Source of the DNA: Curtobacterium sp. SGAir0471
GTDB lineage: Bacteria; Actinomycetota; Actinomycetes; Actinomycetales; Microbacteriaceae
Reading direction: 5' to 3'
Assembly: GCF_005490985.1 (NCBI RefSeq)
Contig: NZ_CP027869.1
Location: forward strand, 3,162,001 to 3,226,000
DNA length: 64,000 bases
Shown: piece after piece, positions 59,476-64,000 of the stretch
How the letters are laid out: each line of letters opens with the position of its first letter
Position numbering within the stretch: the stretch's first letter is position 1
Position numbers and translations under genes: made by a program
Notes under the pieces: model-generated
Databases searched by the model: none
Told to the model about the DNA's origin: nothing
What the model saw: the letters and a program-made list of their open reading frames with translations, nothing else

Positions 59476-61295
59476 GCCATCGCCTCCTCTCGGGCGGGTG
59501 CGTCGTCCTCGTCGAGCGAGGAGATGACGTAGCGGTAGTGCTCGTTGGTGGCCATCAGCTCCGAGTGGGTGCCGACGGCGGTGATGCGGCCGCCCTCCAT
59601 GAGCGCCACACGGTCGGCGAGCGTCACGGTCGACGGACGGTGGGCGACGATGAGCGACGTCGTGTCCGCCAGGACGCGGCGGAGGCCCGCCTCGACCCGC
59701 GCCTCGGTGTCGACGTCGAGCGCCGACAGCGGGTCGTCGAGCACCAGCACCGACGGCCGGGCTGCGATCGCACGAGCCAGCGCCAGCCGCTGCCGCTGTC
59801 CGCCGGAGAGCGACAGGCCCTCCTCGCCGACGCGGGTGTCGACGCCCTCGGGCAGGTCGTCGACGAACGACGCCTGCGCGATGTCGAGCGCCTCGCGCAT
59901 GATGCGCTCGGCCTCGTCGCCGGACAGGTCGGGGCGACCGAGCAGCACGTTGTCGCGGACGCTCGTCGAGAACAGCGTGGCGTCCTCGAACGCGACCCCG
60001 ACGTGCCGGCGGAGTTCCGCGCGGGTAAGGTCGCGGACGTCGACGCCGTCGATCGTGATCGAGCCGCCGGTGACGTCGTACAGCCGGGGCACCAGCGACA
60101 GCAGCGTCGTCTTGCCGCTGCCGGTCAGGCCGACGAGTGCCATGGTCTCGCCGGGGTGCAGCTGCAGCTCGACGCCGTCCACCAGGTCCGGCACGTGCTC
60201 CGGCGAGTCCTGGTACCGGAAGTGCACGGCGGTGAAGGACAGCGCACCGTGCGGCTCGGCGATGGTCTTCGGCGCGGTCGGGTCCTGGATGGTGTTCTCG
60301 GAGTCCATGACCTCGAAGAACCGGTCGACCGCGGTACGGGTGTCGAACGTCATCGACAGGAAGAAGCCGATCGACTCGATCGGGAACCGCAGCACGGTCG
60401 CCGTCGCGAAGAACGCGAACAGCTGGCCGACCGTCAGCTCGCCCTGCGAGGCCAGCCAGATGCCGGCGAGCAGGCAGAGCGCGAACGCGACGTCCGGCAC
60501 GAGCAGCAGCCACAGCCAGATGCTCGCGATGGCCTTCGCCTTCTCGATCTCGGTGCCGCGCAGCGCCTCGGCCTGCTCGCTGAACTCGTCGAGCTTGAAG
60601 CGGCCGCGGCCGAACGCCTTGAGCACGCGGATGCCGTGCACCGACTGCTCGACGCTCGTCGCGAGGTCACCGACCTGGTCCTGGCTGCGGCGCGCGACGA
60701 CGGAGTACTTCCGCTCGAACAGCAGGCCGTTGATCCACAGCGGGATCGACGCCACCAAGAAGATCAGGCCGAGCAGCCACCCGAAGGTGAACAGCACGAC
60801 GAAGCCGACGGCGATCGTGACGATGTTCACGACGAGCAGCACCACGCCGAAGGCCAGCCAGCGGCGGATCAGCGACAGGTCGGAGACCGAACGGGAGAGC
60901 AGCTGCCCGGACTCCCAGCGGTCGTGGAAGGCCACCGGCAGGTCCTGCAGCTTGGCGTAGAGCGCGTTGCGCATGCTCGTCTCGATGCGCGTGGACGGTC
61001 GCATCACCAGCCGACGGCGGGACGCGATGAAGAGGGCCTCGAGGGCGCCGAGTGCGAGCACGCCGAGTCCGGCGGGCCGGATGAGCGCGGCGTCGCGCGA
61101 GGACAGCGGCCCGTCGACGAGCCACTGGAGCACGTACGGGATCACCAGGGCGACGAGCGATGCACCCATCGCCGCGGCCATGCCGCCGAGGAGTCGCCAG
61201 CGGTACGGCTTGACGTAGGGCCAGATGCGGCCGATGGCGCGCAGGGTCGAGGGGCGGTCGGTGGAGGGGGTCGCCTGGTCGGGCGTTGTGGACAT
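59472..61295 (-). CDS. Heterodimeric ABC exporter subunit, degenerate Walker B half
   Basis: The 607-residue protein has six spans (first at about residues 35-60, [20 protein letters not shown]) and a nucleotide-binding domain. Walker A is [15 protein letters not shown], the signature is canonical LSGGQRQR, and Walker B is [11 protein letters not shown] with Asp in place of the catalytic Glu. The H-loop is IVAHRPST. It pairs with the next gene as in BmrCD and TM287/288. A long leader of roughly 480 nt precedes it. Confidence 0.93.
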   Translation of the reverse strand: MSTTPDQATPSTDRPSTLRAIGRIWPYVKPYRWRLLGGMAAAMGASLVALVIPYVLQWLVDGPLSSRDAALIRPAGLGVLALGALEALFIASRRRLVMRPSTRIETSMRNALYAKLQDLPVAFHDRWESGQLLSRSVSDLSLIRRWLAFGVVLLVVNIVTIAVGFVVLFTFGWLLGLIFLVASIPLWINGLLFERKYSVVARRSQDQVGDLATSVEQSVHGIRVLKAFGRGRFKLDEFSEQAEALRGTEIEKAKAIASIWLWLLLVPDVAFALCLLAGIWLASQGELTVGQLFAFFATATVLRFPIESIGFFLSMTFDTRTAVDRFFEVMDSENTIQDPTAPKTIAEPHGALSFTAVHFRYQDSPEHVPDLVDGVELQLHPGETMALVGLTGSGKTTLLSLVPRLYDVTGGSITIDGVDVRDLTRAELRRHVGVAFEDATLFSTSVRDNVLLGRPDLSGDEAERIMREALDIAQASFVDDLPEGVDTRVGEEGLSLSGGQRQRLALARAIAARPSVLVLDDPLSALDVDTEARVEAGLRRVLADTTSLIVAHRPSTVTLADRVALMEGGRITAVGTHSELMATNEHYRYVISSLDEDDAPAREEAMA

Positions 61296-61476
61296 GCGGT
61301 TGCGTCCTCGTGCGTCGAGCCGCGTCCACCCGTCGGGTCGCGGTCCCGCCGACGGGTCGCGTCGGTGGGGGCGGTCCGGCCGGGAGGCGCGGTGTGGCAG
61401 TGCGGTGGTCGTCGGCCGGGCGCGTGGTCGCGCGCCGTCGCCGTCACTCGCGTGACGTCGACCGGGCCGGAGGGCA

Positions 61477-61496
61477 CCGGGGACACGGGTCCCCGG
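61477..61496 (-). other. Hairpin in the ABC exporter leader
   Basis: CCGGGGAC pairs with GTCCCCGG around a 4-nt loop. It lies between a small upstream open frame and the first exporter gene, a possible attenuator position. The rest of 61296-61562 holds a GGGAGGCGCGG motif copy (61381-61391) and nothing else I can name. Confidence 0.4.
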
Positions 61497-61562
61497 GTTC
61501 TCAGCAGGTGGTCCGCGCTCGCCGACGGTGTCGTCGGGCGCGAGGCCGTGGGAGGGGCCTGG

Positions 61563-61697
61563 CTAGACGGCGGCCGTGCCCGGGGTGCGGATCGGCATCG
61601 CCGTCCGGGTCCGGGGTCGCGGATCGGGAGTGGTCCCCACGAGGGACACGAGACCCGTCCGGGCAGCCGTCGCCACTGTTCCGGTCGTCGCGTCCAT
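61563..61697 (-). CDS. Possible leader peptide upstream of the ABC exporter
   Basis: A 44-codon frame starts at ATG 61697 with GGAG 6-9 nt upstream and ends TAG. The sequence begins MDATTGTVATAARTGLVSLV and ends MPIRTPGTAAV. Third-position G+C is about 84%, lower than in neighbouring genes, so coding status is uncertain. Its place in the leader recalls BmrB-type attenuation peptides of heterodimeric drug exporters. That comparison is inference only. Confidence 0.3.
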   Translation of the reverse strand: MDATTGTVATAARTGLVSLVGTTPDPRPRTRTAMPIRTPGTAAV

Positions 61698-61784
61698 CGT
61701 CACTCCAGTCGTCGTCTTCGTCACCGTTGTGTCCGCGGGCACGGCCGACCCGGTTGCGATCGTCCGTGCGGTGCGGAGCCTTAC

Positions 61785-61814
61785 AGACTATTCACAGTCG
61801 CTCGTGTTGCACAA
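61785..61814 (-). promoter_or_regulatory. Probable promoter of the ABC exporter leader
   Basis: TTGTGC (61814-61809) and TAGTCT (61790-61785) are 18 bp apart on the minus strand. The transcript would begin near 61778, about 80 nt before the small open frame. Confidence 0.45.
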
Positions 61815-61876
61815 GGGGTCGGCCGTTGTTGGACGCCGTCGATCTGATGGCGCAGCGGGGCCCTCAGGCTCTGCGG

Positions 61877-61945
61877 GGTCCGCCCGTCCTGCGCGGTCCG
61901 CCGGCTCCGCGGGGTTCGCCCGTCCTGCGTGGCCCGCCGGCTCAG
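61877..61945. repeat. 36-bp tandem duplication at the purH 3' end
   Basis: A unit containing CCCGTCCTGCGCGGTCCGCC occurs at 61877-61912 and again, slightly diverged, at 61913-61945. The second copy overlaps the purH stop codon. Confidence 0.7.
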
Positions 61946-63600
61946 TGGAAGAAGTGCCGCTCGCCCGTGAAGTACATCGTCACGCCGGCGGCCTGCGCTG
62001 CCGCGACGACCTCGTCGTCACGGACGCTGCCACCGGGCTGGGCGACGGCTCGGACACCGGCGTCGAGCAGGACCTGCAGGCCGTCGGCGAAGGGGAAGAA
62101 CGCGTCCGACGCCGCGACGCTCCCGCGGGCACGGTCGCCGGCGCGGTCCACCGCGAGGTGGCACGAGTCCACCCGGTTGACCTGCCCCATGCCGACCCCG
62201 ACGCTCGCGCCCTGGTCGGCGAGCAGGATGGCGTTCGACTTCACCGCGCGGCTGGCCTTCCACGCGAAGGCGAGGTCCGCCAGGGTCGCGTCGTCGGCCG
62301 GTTCGCCGGACACGAGGGTCCAGGTCGACTGGTCGAAGGCGGTGAAGCGGTCGGCGTCCTGCACGAGGAACCCGCCCGAGACCTGCTTGAGCTCACGGGT
62401 CGCGAGCGCGAAGTCCGACGGCAGCGTGAGGAGTCGGATGTTCTTCTTCTGCGACAGGATGTCGAGCGCCTCGGGGTCGAACGCCGGGGCGACGACGACC
62501 TCGGTGAAGATGTCGCGGACGGTCTCGGCCATCTGCTTCGTGACCGGGCGGTTGGCGGCGATGACCCCACCGAAGGCCGACAGCGGGTCGCACGCGTGCG
62601 CGGCCGCGTGTGCCGAGGCGATCGGGTCGGCAGCGTCGGCCGGGGCGGTCGCGATGCCGCACGGGTTGGCGTGCTTGATGATCGCGACGGCGGGGGTGTC
62701 GAAGTCGTACGCGGCCCGGACGGCGGCGTCGGCGTCGACGTAGTTGTTGTACGACATCTCCTTGCCGTGCAGCTGCGTCGCCTGCGCGATGCCCGCCCCG
62801 CCGGCGGTCGTGTAGAGGGCGGCGGCCTGGTGCGCGTTCTCGCCGTAGCGGAGCGTCGCGGTCAGGTCGGCCTCGATGCGGAGCGTCTCGTCGAACGAGC
62901 CCGGCGTCTCGAGGTCGCCGTCGACCGTGGGTGCAGCAGCGTGGTCCGCCACGGCAGCGGCGTCCGACGCGACCACGTCGGTCGCGAAGTACGACGCGAC
63001 CGCTGCGTCGTACGACGCCGTGTGGGCGAAGGCCTGCGCCGCGAGGCGCTTGCGGAGCTCGAGCGTGGTGCCGCCGGCGCGGACGGCTTCGACGACCTCG
63101 GCGTAGGACGACGGCGCGACGACGATCGCCACGTTGGGGTGGTTCTTCGCCGAGGCGCGGACCATCGCCGGTCCGCCGATGTCGACGTTCTCGACCACGG
63201 TGGCGCTGTCGGCGCCCGAGGCGACCGTCTCGACGAACGGGTAGAGGTTCACGACGACGAGCTCGAAGGGGGCGATGCCGAGGTCGGCGAGCTGCTGCTC
63301 GTGCGACTCCAGCCGCAGGTCGGCGAGCAGCCCCGCGTGCACGGCGGGGTGCAGGGTCTTCACGCGGCCGTCGAGCGACTCCGGGAAGCCCGTCACGCTC
63401 GACACGTCGGTGACGGCGTACCCGGCGTCGCGGATCGTCTGCGCCGTGCTGCCCGTCGACACGAGCTCCACGCCCGCGTCGGCCAGGGCACCGGCGAGCT
63501 CGAGCAGGCCGGACTTGTCGCTCACCGAGATGAGGGCGCGCCGCACGGGGACGACGTCGCGGTGGCGGTAGAGGCTGGGGTCGGCGGCGTGCACGCTCAT
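61942..63600 (-). CDS. purH: Bifunctional AICAR formyltransferase/IMP cyclohydrolase
   Basis: PurH makes the last two steps to IMP, using 10-formyl-THF and ZMP (AICAR). The 552-residue protein has the N-terminal cyclohydrolase domain ([18 protein letters not shown] near residue 22, [22 protein letters not shown]) and the formyltransferase domain ([38 protein letters not shown] with the catalytic Lys-His). The ATG overlaps the purN stop (ATGA). Its substrate ZMP is the precursor of the ligand sensed by the glyA riboswitch. Confidence 0.97.
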   Translation of the reverse strand: MSVHAADPSLYRHRDVVPVRRALISVSDKSGLLELAGALADAGVELVSTGSTAQTIRDAGYAVTDVSSVTGFPESLDGRVKTLHPAVHAGLLADLRLESHEQQLADLGIAPFELVVVNLYPFVETVASGADSATVVENVDIGGPAMVRASAKNHPNVAIVVAPSSYAEVVEAVRAGGTTLELRKRLAAQAFAHTASYDAAVASYFATDVVASDAAAVADHAAAPTVDGDLETPGSFDETLRIEADLTATLRYGENAHQAAALYTTAGGAGIAQATQLHGKEMSYNNYVDADAAVRAAYDFDTPAVAIIKHANPCGIATAPADAADPIASAHAAAHACDPLSAFGGVIAANRPVTKQMAETVRDIFTEVVVAPAFDPEALDILSQKKNIRLLTLPSDFALATRELKQVSGGFLVQDADRFTAFDQSTWTLVSGEPADDATLADLAFAWKASRAVKSNAILLADQGASVGVGMGQVNRVDSCHLAVDRAGDRARGSVAASDAFFPFADGLQVLLDAGVRAVAQPGGSVRDDEVVAAAQAAGVTMYFTGERHFFH

Positions 63601-64000
63601 GCGCTCGGGGTGCCCTTCAGGTCGGTGGTGCCGTTGGCGATGTCGAGGATGGTCTGGATGAGCAGGCGGCGCTCGACCGGCTTGATGCGGTCGTGCAGCG
63701 TCGACTCGGTGTCGCCCGGCAGCACGGGGACGCGCTCCTGGGCCAGGATCGGGCCGGTGTCCACGCCGTCGTCGACCTGGATCACGCTGGCGCCCGTCTG
63801 CTCGACCCCGGCGGCGAGGGCGTCACGGACGCCGTGCGCACCGGGGAACTCGGGCAGGTACGCGGGGTGCGTGTTGATGATCGCAGGGGCGAACTCGGAC
63901 ACGACGGCGTGCGGGAGCAGGCGCATCAGTCCGGAGAGCACGAGGAGGTCGGGCGACCACGGGCGGATCTGCGCGGCGAGCTCGGCGCCCCACTCGTCGC
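63597..64000 (-). CDS. purN: Phosphoribosylglycinamide formyltransferase, 3' part
   Basis: About 133 C-terminal residues are present and the 5' end lies beyond the window. PurN formylates GAR with 10-formyl-THF. Visible motifs are [20 protein letters not shown] (the Asn/His active-site block) and the catalytic Asp in [16 protein letters not shown]. The frame stays open to the edge ([14 protein letters not shown]). It is coupled to purH by a 4-nt overlap. Confidence 0.93.
   Translation of the reverse strand, partial: DEWGAELAAQIRPWSPDLLVLSGLMRLLPHAVVSEFAPAIINTHPAYLPEFPGAHGVRDALAAGVEQTGASVIQVDDGVDTGPILAQERVPVLPGDTESTLHDRIKPVERRLLIQTILDIANGTTDLKGTPSA

Overview
The window is high-GC actinobacterial DNA (roughly 70% G+C by eye, strong G/C bias at third codon positions, many GTG starts). 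The gene content fits Microbacteriaceae: ppk next to a two-domain MutT1-like gene, pstSCAB, a sigK/rskA pair, clpS with a DUF2017 gene, nnrD, and purN-purH. A Curtobacterium-like genome is my inference, not something the sequence proves.

Layout. 1-953: two WXG100-type small secreted-protein genes, the second cut by the left edge. 1205-9185: phosphate block (ppk, mutT1-like, pstSCAB) with a clear PHO box before pstS. 9373-10886: sigK-rskA. 10887-13335: mostly sparse DNA with a candidate structured RNA, repeats, a hypothetical gene, a small membrane protein and tRNA-Lys(TTT). 13336-17414: divergent Leloir cluster (galM-deoR and galT-galK). 17623-21434: a membrane protein, a glyA-folD operon behind a ZTP riboswitch, and clpS-DUF2017. 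21471-24769: an NmrA-like gene and two marR genes, the second driving an MFS exporter. 24870-27852: purU, a YrdB-like gene, nagA and a VOC protein. 27880-29439: alpha-L-fucosidase. 29575-31910: a lower-GC island with an overlapping ATPase/HNH pair resembling the Septu anti-phage system. 31924-34448: MalY-like enzyme, nagB with a DasR-type operator, and a NUDIX gene. 34623-38801: a spermidine/iron-type ABC importer. 38986-42249: DUF1905, nnrD, a histidine phosphatase and a DUF559 protein. 42585-49122: a sugar ABC importer with a GH38 alpha-mannosidase. 49420-57520: PhzF, a large cell-wall-anchored LTD protein, membrane proteins, a ROK regulator, GNAT, an alkyltransferase-like protein and DUF805. 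57553-61295: a heterodimeric ABC exporter behind a long leader. 61942-64000: purH and partial purN.

Themes. Carbohydrate scavenging recurs (galactose, GlcNAc, fucosides, mannosides). So does the 10-formyl-THF/purine cycle (glyA, folD, purU, purH, purN), in which the ZTP riboswitch links ZMP/ZTP level to one-carbon supply.

At least eleven transcription units look leaderless: a TANNNT box ends 6 or 7 nt before the start codon. Two interspersed repeat families occupy the gene-poor stretches. One is a short GGTCTGGAGGCGCGG-like motif, often one arm of a hairpin. The other is a 100-110 bp element with a covarying hairpin, seen three times. I see no insertion sequence, prophage, CRISPR array or rRNA.
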